Assembly (NCBI GenBank): GCA_003153875.1
Contig: PMBY01000046.1
Coordinates: 1-6,005, forward strand
Direction of reading: 5' to 3'
DNA: 6,005 bases
DNA from: Myxococcales bacterium
GTDB lineage: Bacteria > Myxococcota > Polyangia > Fen-1088
A program made the position numbers and the translations under genes. Shown piece after piece: positions 1 through 5,239 of this stretch. Position 1 is the first letter of the stretch. Every line of letters starts with the position of its first letter. Below the pieces are notes generated by a model, which ran no database searches, was not told where the DNA came from, and saw only the letters and a program-made list of their open reading frames with translations.

Positions 1-2
1 TT

Positions 3-245
3 CCGGATCCGCACTTCGAGAAGCGCTGCCGTCAGCGCCACTTCTCGTTGTTCGATGCGAAACGCATCGCCGCGACGGCTACGACCTGCGTGGCGTATTT
101 GGAAGCCGAGGTCCTAGCTGGCGGGACCGCGTGGCGGGTTTTCGGCCGAGACAGCGACGGCGATCCGGCGGCACTGGGCGTCGAGGCCTTTCTGGATAAC
201 CTCGGGCGACGCATATTGCTCATCACCATCATGGAAGCGACATGA
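3..245 (+). CDS. DUF4258-type (MqsR-like) toxin, 3' part only
   Basis: The frame is open from base 3 to TGA at 243-245, giving 81 residues, and the gene starts before the window. A later TTG at 48 could serve as a start, but it would cut off the conserved HFEKRCRQR stretch, so I read this as a truncated view of a longer gene. The layout fits DUF4258: an N-terminal His/Arg helix (HFEKRCRQR, then FDAKRIAATA), a strand ending in WRVFGRDSDGDP, and a final LLITIM strand. Known DUF4258 proteins are small RelE/MqsR-fold proteins, probably mRNA-acting toxins, often paired with MqsA-type antitoxins. That is the arrangement here: its stop overlaps the antitoxin start by ATGA, which implies translational coupling. 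The toxin role rests on family resemblance and context; no catalytic residue can be assigned with confidence. Confidence 0.7.
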   Translation, partial: PDPHFEKRCRQRHFSLFDAKRIAATATTCVAYLEAEVLAGGTAWRVFGRDSDGDPAALGVEAFLDNLGRRILLITIMEAT

Positions 246-769
246 CCACTCCCCATCACTCAAAGAAGACGGAGATACGCTGTTCTGCTTGTGGTGAAGG
301 GCATCTGGCCGAGAAGGTCGTGAGCCACGACGTTGGGCCGTTGCTGGGAATGTCTCGTGTCAAGGTGGAGCATCTGCCAGCTCTGGCGTGCTCGAAGTGC
401 GGCGTGGTGACGGTGCAAGGGGAAGTGCTGGACGCCGTAGCGATGATGCTGGCTGCGCTGGTCCTGAGACGAGCTTCGTTGAAGGCAGCGGAGGTACGCT
501 ACCTGCGCAGAATGGTTGGCGACACGCAGGAGGAGTTCGCCAAGAGACTGGAGGTGGACCGGGCCACGGTGAACCGGTGGGAGAACGCCACCGCGCCGAT
601 CACGGGTACACCGGCATATGCCATTCGGTCGCACGTGTTCTTTCGCTTGCGCCACAACAACTCGGTGATCGAGGCCGTGGCAGATGCCTTCGTTGAAAAC
701 GGCCGGGCGGGAAAGCGGAGCAGGCAACCGACCTACCGGATCGATGCTGCGGCTTTGGCGGCAGCATGA
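242..769 (+). CDS. MqsA-family antitoxin (YgiT-type zinc finger plus Xre-like HTH)
   Basis: This 175-residue protein should neutralise the upstream DUF4258 toxin and repress its own operon. Two CxxC pairs (C14/C17 in CSACG, C50/C53 in CSKCG) form the N-terminal zinc site typical of MqsA/YgiT antitoxins. After a hydrophobic helical linker (about 62-80), an Xre-like HTH covers about 85-125, with the recognition segment DRATVNRWENA (106-116). The usual MqsA order, zinc finger then HTH, is therefore complete. E. coli MqsA has 131 residues, so this one is longer; the extra 45 or so residues (from about 130) include a basic segment (GRAGKRSRQ) and an Ala-rich end. The ATG at 242 overlaps the toxin stop by four bases, and GGAAG at 233-237 can act as ribosome binding site. 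Pairing with the upstream gene is inferred from the overlap and from known MqsRA-like operons. Confidence 0.85.
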   Translation: MTTPHHSKKTEIRCSACGEGHLAEKVVSHDVGPLLGMSRVKVEHLPALACSKCGVVTVQGEVLDAVAMMLAALVLRRASLKAAEVRYLRRMVGDTQEEFAKRLEVDRATVNRWENATAPITGTPAYAIRSHVFFRLRHNNSVIEAVADAFVENGRAGKRSRQPTYRIDAAALAAA

Positions 770-797
770 GGCACTCGCATCTGTCCTCACGCCTCAT
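766..797. repeat. Inverted repeat at the end of the mqsA-like gene
   Basis: ATGAGGC (766-772) and GCCTCAT (791-797) are perfect 7-base inverted arms around an 18-base loop. The left arm contains the antitoxin stop codon (767-769). The stem is short, the loop long and there is no T-run, so this is a weak terminator at best; it could also be a protein-binding site. The ATGAGG core reappears after higA. Confidence 0.35.
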
Positions 798-806
798 AAT
801 TCCGCC

Positions 807-835
807 TTGCACGGATACCGTGATAGGGATACAGT
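807..835 (+). promoter_or_regulatory. Putative higBA promoter with internal operator palindrome
   Basis: A possible -35 box TTGCAC (807-812, three of six consensus bases) lies 17 bases before a -10-like TACAGT (830-835, four of six). Between the boxes is the palindrome CACGG-ATA-CCGTG (810-822), which also overlaps the -35 edge, where a HigA repressor would be expected to bind. HigA proteins are known to repress their own operons. The -10 ends six bases before the GTG start at 842 and no Shine-Dalgarno sequence is visible, so the transcript may be nearly leaderless. The boxes are weak matches, and the assignment is by inspection only. Confidence 0.4.
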
Positions 836-841
836 TGAGCC

Positions 842-1132
842 GTGATCGCAAAGTTCGGTGACGACGCCACGGAAGACCTCTTTCACGGGAACGAGTCAGC
901 CAGGGTTCGTCGCTTTCCTGCCGACCTGCGGCCACGAGCCGTGCGGAAACTAGACCTATTGAACGGTGCTGCCGATGTCAATGATCTCCGAGCCCCGCCG
1001 TCGAATCACCTTGAGAAGCTGAGTGGCAACCTGGCGGGTTTCTGGAGCATCCGAGTGAATGACCAATGGCGAATCGTCTTTCGGTGGAACGACGGCTCTG
1101 CTCTTGATGTTCGACTGACCGACTGCCACTAG
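842..1132 (+). CDS. higB: HigB toxin (RelE/ParE superfamily mRNA interferase)
   Basis: This 96-residue protein matches the HigB/plasmid maintenance killer family over its full length. HigB toxins of the RelE fold bind ribosomes and cut translated mRNA. Visible family landmarks are the opening MIAKFGDDATEDLFHG, the central FPADLRPRAVRKLDLLNGA, the PPSNHLEKLSGNLAGFWSIRVNDQWRI core and a closing LDVRLTDCH that includes the usual C-terminal histidine. The Arg residues and final His are where this family places its RNA-cutting surface; which of them are catalytic is inference. The GTG start at 842 is chosen because HigB proteins begin with this MI-x-x-F pattern. The gene lies 72 bases after the MqsA-like gene and 10 bases before higA, in the toxin-first order usual for higBA. 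Confidence 0.92.
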   Translation: MIAKFGDDATEDLFHGNESARVRRFPADLRPRAVRKLDLLNGAADVNDLRAPPSNHLEKLSGNLAGFWSIRVNDQWRIVFRWNDGSALDVRLTDCH

Positions 1133-1137
1133 AGGAG
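1132..1137 (+). promoter_or_regulatory. Ribosome binding site of higA
   Basis: GAGGAG lies five bases before the ATG at 1143 and overlaps the last base of the higB stop. This strong site contrasts with the absence of one before higB and would favour antitoxin synthesis over toxin. A nearer ATG at 1138 is out of frame. Confidence 0.75.
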
Positions 1138-1142
1138 ATGAC

Positions 1143-1487
1143 ATGATTCCAAGCAACCGAACAGCAACCCATCCGGGCGAGGTTCTGCGCGACGAGTTTC
1201 TCGCAGAACTGGGCATTCCCCAGACCGAACTCGCTGCCAAGTTGGAGATTCCTGTCCAGCGCATCAACGAGATCGTCAACGGCAAGCGCGGTATCACGCC
1301 CGACACGGCATGGCTCTTCGCAGGTGCCTTTGGAACCACGCCCGAATTCTGGATGAATCTGCAAGCGGTTCACGATCTGTCGCGCAAGCGGCCTACCCGG
1401 GCTGTTGCTCGGCTGAGGGCGCGGACGGCCGCGAGCACTGGCAGCGTGGCCAGACCGTCGCGGCGCCGACGCGCATCCGCAGCATGA
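1143..1487 (+). CDS. higA: HigA antitoxin (Xre-type HTH) with atypical C-terminal tail
   Basis: This protein binds and neutralises HigB and represses the higBA promoter. Residues 8-80 are textbook HigA: ATHPGEVLRDEF at the start, an HTH spanning QTELAAKLEIPVQRINEIVNGKRG (27-50), then ITPDTAWLFAGAFGTTPEFWMNLQ and the HDL segment. The predicted length is 114 residues, while relatives are usually about 95-105. The last 30 or so residues are almost only Arg, Ala, Ser, Thr, Pro and Gly (for example RPSRRRRASAA) and look like read-through into sequence that was not originally coding, possibly after a small frameshift or a replaced 3' end beyond residue 90. The HTH and dimer core are intact, so function is probably kept. 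A basic tail that touches DNA is another possibility. Confidence 0.92.
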   Translation: MIPSNRTATHPGEVLRDEFLAELGIPQTELAAKLEIPVQRINEIVNGKRGITPDTAWLFAGAFGTTPEFWMNLQAVHDLSRKRPTRAVARLRARTAASTGSVARPSRRRRASAA

Positions 1488-1525
1488 GGTAATCGCCTCC
1501 GGCATGAGGTAGGAATGAGGTAATC
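1482..1525. repeat. ATGAGGTA direct repeats after higA
   Basis: ATGAGGTA occurs at 1484-1491, 1504-1511 and 1515-1522. The first two copies extend to GCATGAGGTA (20 bases apart) and the first and third to ATGAGGTAATC (31 bases apart). The first copy contains the higA stop codon. Spacings of 20, 11 and 31 bases place all copies on about the same face of the helix. The function is unknown; a protein-binding array or the end of a decayed mobile element are both possible. Confidence 0.6.
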
Positions 1526-1530
1526 CGGCG

Positions 1531-1580
1531 GTTGTTTTCAGGTCGTTTCAGTGCTTTTCAAGCCGTTTCACGCCGTTTGG
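1531..1580. repeat. Four-unit 10-bp phased TTTCA repeat
   Basis: TTTCA ends exactly at 1540, 1550, 1560 and 1570, and a fifth degenerate unit ends in GTTTGG at 1580. The units read GTTGTTTTCA, GGTCGTTTCA, GTGCTTTTCA and AGCCGTTTCA; on the other strand this is TGAAA every 10 bases. A period near one helical turn suggests bent DNA or cooperative protein binding. It directly continues the ATGAGGTA repeats. The minus-strand stop (1568-1570) of the fragment at 1568-1735 falls in the last TTTCA. Confidence 0.6.
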
Positions 1581-1735
1581 GGCCTGTCCAGGTCCGCTAA
1601 CAACTCAGACATCTTGTCCGTCGCGTGACCGCGGATCTTCTGCCGTACCATCGCCTCGAACCCTGCCTGGCGAGACAATTCCTCATTTGATTTCCATAGC
1701 CTCGCAACCGCGATGGCATGGATTGCATTTCTGAT
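1568..1735 (-). pseudogene. Coding-like C-terminal fragment, unknown family
   Basis: On the minus strand a frame runs from just after a TAA at 1736-1738 to TGA at 1568-1570. It has no ATG near its beginning. Its peptide looks genuine rather than random: it includes AIAVARLWKSNEELSRQAGF, then EAMVRQKIRGHATDKM and SELLADLDRPQTA, which form balanced amphipathic helices unlike the Arg/Ser/Cys-rich shadow frames around it. I do not recognise the family. The lack of a start and the stop inside the palindrome loop suggest that it is the 3' end of an older gene whose front was lost when the ATPase region arrived. The break would then lie around 1717-1738. It could instead be a chance open frame of 56 codons. 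Confidence 0.35.
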
Positions 1736-1749
1736 TTACAATCCATGCC
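1715..1749. promoter_or_regulatory. Perfect 11-bp inverted repeat at the ATPase start, probable operator
   Basis: GGCATGGATTG (1715-1725) and CAATCCATGCC (1739-1749) are perfect inverted arms around a 13-base spacer. The right arm overlaps TACAAT (1737-1742), five of six bases of a -10 box, and ends one base before the ATG at 1751. A regulator bound here would block transcription of the ATPase. As RNA it could form an 11-bp stem only if transcription began upstream. It is not a terminator, since no T-run follows. Confidence 0.65.
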
Positions 1750-1750
1750 G

Positions 1751-2923
1751 ATGATTCGTCGGAACCTTGCCGCGGTGTTGCGCCGGGTGGCCACCCAGTA
1801 TCCTGTCGTGACCCTGACGGGGCCACGCCAGTCGGGAAAGACCACGCTCTGCCGTGCGACCTTTCCCCGCAAACCCTACGTATCGCTGGAACCAGTGGAC
1901 CGACGCGAGTATGCCCAGCGCGATCCGCGTGGTTTTCTCGCTGAATATCCCGCTGGGGCCATCTTCGACGAGATCCAGAACGTCCCGGATCTGACGGGCT
2001 TTCTCCAGGAGGAAGTTGACGCGCGTCCTGGACCTGGACGCTTCATCCTGACTGGCTCTCAACAACTCAATCTCTTGCACGCCGTCAGTCAATCCCTGGC
2101 CGGGCGCACGGCCGTGTTACACCTGCTGGCGCCGGGGCTGGCTGAGCTTCGCCGTTTTCCCAATCCCCCCAGCGATCTGATGGCCGTGCTGTGGACCGGC
2201 GCCTATCCGCGCATCCACGACCAGCAGGTACCCGCCGCACGTTGGCTGTCCGACTACGTGTCGACCTATCTGCAGCGGGACGTGCGCCAGGTGCTCAACG
2301 TCGTGGATCTGTCGGCCTTCACCACCTTCTTGCGTCTGGCTGCGGGGCGGACCGGGCAAGAGCTAAACTTGTCGAGCTTGGGAGCCGACGCGGGCGTCAG
2401 CCACAACACCGCGCGATCATGGCTGTCAGTGCTTGAAGCCAGCTTCATCTGCTTCCGCATTCCGGCCTGGCACACCAATCTGCGCAAGCAAGCGATCAAG
2501 GCGCCCAAGCTGCATTTCTATGACAGTGGCCTGGTCTGTTCCCTGCTCGGTATCCGCAGCCCGGACGAACTGCTGCACCACCCTCTTCGTGGCGCCATCT
2601 TCGAAAGCTGGGTCGCGTCCGAAGTGGTGAAGACGCATGTGCACCGCGGGGAGGAACCGCGCCTTCACCATTTCCGAGACGCCAAAGGCCTGGAAGTGGA
2701 CCTGGTGCTCGATGGCGCGAGCAAGATCCAGCTGGTCGAGAGCAAGTCAGCGCGGACTATCAGCGAGGACTTCTTCTCTGGGTTGCGCCGCCTGGCTGCA
2801 TCCGAGCGGAAACGGCGCGTATCGTTCGAGTCGATTCTCGTCTATGGCGGCGACGAGGCCCAGCGTCGGAGCGACGCCCGCGTGATCCCCTGGGGCCGGC
2901 TTGATCGAGAGAATTGGAAGTAG
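1751..2923 (+). CDS. AAA_14/DUF4143 family ATPase
   Basis: From the ATG at 1751 the product is 390 residues and begins MIRRNLAAVLRRVATQYPVV, as family members usually do. ATGs at 1745 and 1718 are in frame but lie inside the inverted repeat, and none of the three has a clear ribosome binding site. Visible parts (numbered from 1751) are Walker A GPRQSGKTT (24-32), Walker B AIFDE (70-74), the sensor-like FILTGSQ (98-104), then the DUF4143 region with YVSTYLQRDVRQV and FYDSGLVCSLLGI. Near the end, GLEVDLVL and VESKSA give a D-x12-ExK arrangement (D317, E330, K332), like PD-(D/E)XK nuclease folds. The family is widespread in bacteria and archaea, often in variable islands, and its cellular role is poorly known. 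No partner gene is adjacent, so it appears to stand alone. Full length and intact. Confidence 0.92.
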   Translation: MIRRNLAAVLRRVATQYPVVTLTGPRQSGKTTLCRATFPRKPYVSLEPVDRREYAQRDPRGFLAEYPAGAIFDEIQNVPDLTGFLQEEVDARPGPGRFILTGSQQLNLLHAVSQSLAGRTAVLHLLAPGLAELRRFPNPPSDLMAVLWTGAYPRIHDQQVPAARWLSDYVSTYLQRDVRQVLNVVDLSAFTTFLRLAAGRTGQELNLSSLGADAGVSHNTARSWLSVLEASFICFRIPAWHTNLRKQAIKAPKLHFYDSGLVCSLLGIRSPDELLHHPLRGAIFESWVASEVVKTHVHRGEEPRLHHFRDAKGLEVDLVLDGASKIQLVESKSARTISEDFFSGLRRLAASERKRRVSFESILVYGGDEAQRRSDARVIPWGRLDRENWK

Positions 2924-3101
2924 GCGGTCCGGCTGCCGACGCCAGCTGGGGGCCTGCGCCGTCACCACAGCGACCGCGATTGCCTCTCGCCGCTGAATGA
3001 GCGCGCGAACGGTCTCGCCGAAAAGTGGCGCCAAACACCCGCAGAACGGGTAGTTTGATGAAGGCCCCGTCCGGGAATGGATGTGGTGGCGATCTTGCAA
3101 T
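2924..3101. other. Spacer between convergent genes
   Basis: These 178 bases separate the ends of the ATPase and the secreted protein gene. Apart from the hairpin at 3032-3057 I see no gene or repeat in them. Confidence 0.6.
3032..3057. terminator. Imperfect hairpin between convergent genes
   Basis: CAAACACCCG (3032-3041) pairs with CGGGT-A-GTTTG (3047-3057): ten base pairs, one bulged A (3052) and a five-base loop CAGAA. It sits in the spacer where both genes need to end, and its symmetry would serve either strand. No run of T follows on the plus strand; on the minus strand only a TTTT appears some bases later. It could therefore be a pause or RNA-stabilising stem rather than a classical intrinsic terminator. 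Confidence 0.45.
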
Positions 3102-4976
3102 TCACGGCACCTGCCGGCGTTTGGTCCGGCGGAGCCAATGCAGTCCAGCCCACGCGAGGCCGAGCAGGAAAAACCCACAGCTCTCTTGAGAAGTCGGGTT
3201 CGAGCCATTCTCACTCAGTTTGCAATTGCAACCACTGCCGGTCGCATTCGCCCGGCCACCGGACGAGGTCGCGGCTCCAGCCGTTCCTCCTGGGCTTATA
3301 GATCCTCCCATACTCGTCGAACTACCCACAGACGCGCCCCCTGTGCTCGGCAAGCCACCCGTCACCGTCGCGCCGCCTGTTACGGTCGCGCTGCTGGTGG
3401 CAACTGCGCCTCCCGCGCCCGCTGAACCGCCCGCGCTCATCGCCCCGCCCGTGCTGGGCGCACCGCCAGCCCCTATAGCCCCAGCCGTTCCGCCCGCCCC
3501 GCCCGTGCTCGTGGCGCCGCCTGAACTCATGGTCCCGCCCACCCTGGTGGAACCGCCTGTGCTCGTGGCCCCGCCCGCCGTGCCCGCCCCGCCCGTACCA
3601 TTCGCGCCCCCACTGTTCGCGGCGCCGCCGGTGCCAATAGCTCCCCCGCTGTTCCCCGATCCGCCCGCTCCGGTGACACCGCCCGTTCCGCTAGAGCCGC
3701 CAGCTCCAGTCGCACCGCCAGCACCGCGCCCGGCATCGGCGGTCACCGCCCCCCCGGTGCCGCCGTCCACAGCAATCGATCCTCCGGCGCCGCCACCGTC
3801 GATGTTCCCCGCGTCTGCTCTGGCTTCGTCGCAGGAAGCCTGGTCGCCGTTGTCGCAATCGAATTGCACGCCATTGAACGGGACAACCAGGATCTTGCTC
3901 CCGCCCTGACTGACACCGGTGACGTTCTTGTTCGCGTCCGTGACGGCAAAGGTGAAGTGAGTCGGGTGGCCGTTCTGCACAACGACGCCCACCCGCTCCA
4001 TGTTGTGCCACACGTTGACCGTGCCATCCGTATACCGAAGCCAATTTGAGTTCGAATTTGGCGGCGATTGAGCGGCCTGGTAGGCGAGGCCCGTACTTGT
4101 CCAGTTGGTTATCCCATCCTTGGACATGATATGATAGGCCCTCTGTACGGGCCAATAATTGAAGAGGATGTGGTAATAGCCCCCACTGTTCCAGATACAC
4201 TCATCTTCAGCGTCGTGGTTGTCGTTATTTTCGAGGTTTGGAAGGACGCTATTGGTCTCAATTTTGTAGGGCCCTAGGACTTGGTCGCTGTCCATCACGC
4301 AGCCGGCGCGCGACGTGGCCCAGAATCGCTTATCCGGACCGACAGTGAAGGTAAAATTGGAGGACGTACTGCCGCACCCGCTGTGCCCATTGGTAGTGGT
4401 CTGGGCAAGCCCCAGGAGAGTCCATGGCCCATTGGGAGAGCTGGAGCTGAACATCTGGCCCGGCACGATCTCACCCACCGAGAGCGTATAGGGACTCGTA
4501 CCGGTGGGCGCAATGAGCGCGGTCAAGTTGTGCCCCATGTCGTTGCCTTCCGAGTTTTTCGTATAGCAATTGCCTTGGGACACGTACGGCCCCATGACGT
4601 TATCGCTGATGGATTCCATGGGGATCGAGTTCTTCCAGCCGGTCGACCCTCCTCCTGGCGGGCCGAATCCATTGCTGTGGGCCCAGTGGGTAGCATAGAG
4701 ATGGTACTTCCCGTCGTTCCCGTATAGGATTTTCCCGTCCCAATAGAAATTGGTTTGCTGCTGAGGACCTACCCCCCCATCGGCCCCGCTATCTTCGAGT
4801 CCATTGGCCGGATCGCGCGGGCCGACGGTCGACGCCCCCCACACTGTCGTGGACAACTTCCCCACGATAGGCATAGGCTGAAAGTAACTGATCATCGGCT
4901 TCGGGGCTGCGGCTGCAGGGGACGTGACAAGCACGAAAGCGGCCGTCGCGAGCGTTCTTTTTGCAAATCGCTTCAT
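3102..4976 (-). CDS. Secreted GH43-like glycoside hydrolase with GGxxxx linker and MYXO-CTERM tail
   Basis: This 624-residue protein starts at the ATG read from 4976, which has GAGGAG eight bases upstream and begins a clear signal peptide: MKRFAKR, a hydrophobic core and AAAA before residue 25. The frame continues upstream to 5234, but that part looks non-coding. Residues 27-370 resemble predicted glycosidases with a five-bladed GH43-like propeller: VGPRDPANGLED (51-62), FYWDGKI (77-83), three GPY/GPW blade motifs (129-131, 183-185, 235-237), EDECIW (257-262), LRYTDGTVN (313-321) and SKILVVPFNG (360-369). D80, E169 and E259 are candidate acidic catalytic residues (inference). A Cys-bearing joint (C374, C382) leads to the GG-rich linker (394-581) and the sorting tail (582-624). 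The likely role is polysaccharide breakdown at the cell surface; the substrate is unknown, and a binding-only role is possible. Confidence 0.85.
   Translation of the reverse strand: MKRFAKRTLATAAFVLVTSPAAAAPKPMISYFQPMPIVGKLSTTVWGASTVGPRDPANGLEDSGADGGVGPQQQTNFYWDGKILYGNDGKYHLYATHWAHSNGFGPPGGGSTGWKNSIPMESISDNVMGPYVSQGNCYTKNSEGNDMGHNLTALIAPTGTSPYTLSVGEIVPGQMFSSSSPNGPWTLLGLAQTTTNGHSGCGSTSSNFTFTVGPDKRFWATSRAGCVMDSDQVLGPYKIETNSVLPNLENNDNHDAEDECIWNSGGYYHILFNYWPVQRAYHIMSKDGITNWTSTGLAYQAAQSPPNSNSNWLRYTDGTVNVWHNMERVGVVVQNGHPTHFTFAVTDANKNVTGVSQGGSKILVVPFNGVQFDCDNGDQASCDEARADAGNIDGGGAGGSIAVDGGTGGAVTADAGRGAGGATGAGGSSGTGGVTGAGGSGNSGGAIGTGGAANSGGANGTGGAGTAGGATSTGGSTRVGGTMSSGGATSTGGAGGTAGAIGAGGAPSTGGAMSAGGSAGAGGAVATSSATVTGGATVTGGLPSTGGASVGSSTSMGGSISPGGTAGAATSSGGRANATGSGCNCKLSENGSNPTSQESCGFFLLGLAWAGLHWLRRTKRRQVP
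3105..3233 (-). other. MYXO-CTERM-like sorting tail
   Basis: The last 43 residues begin GCNC (582-585), continue through a polar spacer, then a hydrophobic helix (about 600-615, CGFFLLGLAWAGLHW) and a basic end RRTKRR. MYXO-CTERM (TIGR03901) tails of Myxococcota have this order and are handled by myxosortases, which anchor or release surface proteins. Here the motif is CNC, and a second Cys begins the helix. The hydrophobic segment is short (about 15 residues). Processing is inferred from the family. Confidence 0.75.
3234..3797 (-). repeat. Low-complexity coding repeat: GGxxxx hexapeptide linker
   Basis: About 188 codons specify almost only Gly, Ala, Ser and Thr, with long runs of six-residue units such as GGATGA, GGSSGT, GGVTGA, GGAIGT and GGANGT. 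At DNA level this is a degenerate 18-base period. Toward the tail the units become irregular (GGAVATSSATVT, GGASVGSSTSM). Such linkers hold a domain away from the cell envelope and may carry O-glycans (inference). The antisense strand is Pro-rich and stays open for 229 codons, which is only a reflection of this composition. Confidence 0.85.
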
Positions 4977-4984
4977 CGGGGGAA

Positions 4985-4990
4985 CTCCTC
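4985..4990 (-). promoter_or_regulatory. Ribosome binding site of the secreted glycosidase-like gene
   Basis: On the minus strand GAGGAG precedes the ATG at 4976 by eight bases. It decides the start, since the longer in-frame reading to 5234 has no comparable site and would bury the signal peptide. Confidence 0.75.
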
Positions 4991-5239
4991 GTGGAGAGAA
5001 TCTGTTGGACTTGTGCGTGAGCATCTTGCGTTCCGTCCCCTGCTGCTGGCGTGGAGGTCGTTGGGCGCACCTCTTGCAGGGGTGAGAACCCGCGAAATTG
5101 GGTCGAAAAATCGGAGCCGTTCGCGCCGCCCGGGGAAATCCCTGCGATTTCCTGGTCCGTACCGACTTTTTGCGGCCTACAGGCTGTGGCCCAGGGGTGC
5201 ATTGGTCTGCTCGTAGTTCTGGCGAAGCCTGCAAACCCA
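4991..5239. other. Upstream region of the secreted protein, no gene supported
   Basis: Open frames cross this stretch on both strands, but their peptides are Arg/Pro/Ser/Cys-rich and do not look coding. It should hold the promoter of the minus-strand gene at 4976; I could not identify convincing -35/-10 boxes. Confidence 0.5.

Noticed and set aside
260..790. 176-codon minus-strand frame opposite the MqsA-like gene
   Set aside because: It is His/Arg/Gln/Ser-rich with no domain, directly opposite a well-supported antitoxin with intact zinc and HTH motifs.
1482..1580. CRISPR array
   Set aside because: The repeats are only 8-11 bases with spacings of 10-31 bases; there are no 25-40 base repeats with unique spacers and no cas gene.
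1718..1750. ATPase start at 1718 or 1745
   Set aside because: Both ATGs are created by the arms of the inverted repeat. Family members usually begin with the M-I-x-R-N-L pattern found at 1751, although 1745 cannot be excluded.
1484..1760. Complete insertion sequence between higA and the ATPase
   Set aside because: There is no transposase, no paired terminal inverted repeats at a suitable distance and no target duplication; only short repeats and a gene fragment are visible.
3220..3909. Open 229-codon Pro-rich frame on the plus strand opposite the secreted protein
   Set aside because: It is the mirror of the GG-rich linker: GGx codons on one strand read as Pro-rich codons on the other and rarely give stops. 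It has no signal, no domain and no ribosome binding site.
5063..5078. Sigma-54-like site on the plus strand (GG-N10-GC with TTGCA)
   Set aside because: A single match in GC-rich DNA that faces only a gene fragment, without an activator gene or binding site nearby; a chance hit is likely.
4977..5234. Longer N-terminus for the secreted protein (start at 5234)
   Set aside because: It would bury a clear signal peptide under 86 Arg/Pro/Gln-rich residues and ignore the GAGGAG eight bases before the ATG at 4976.
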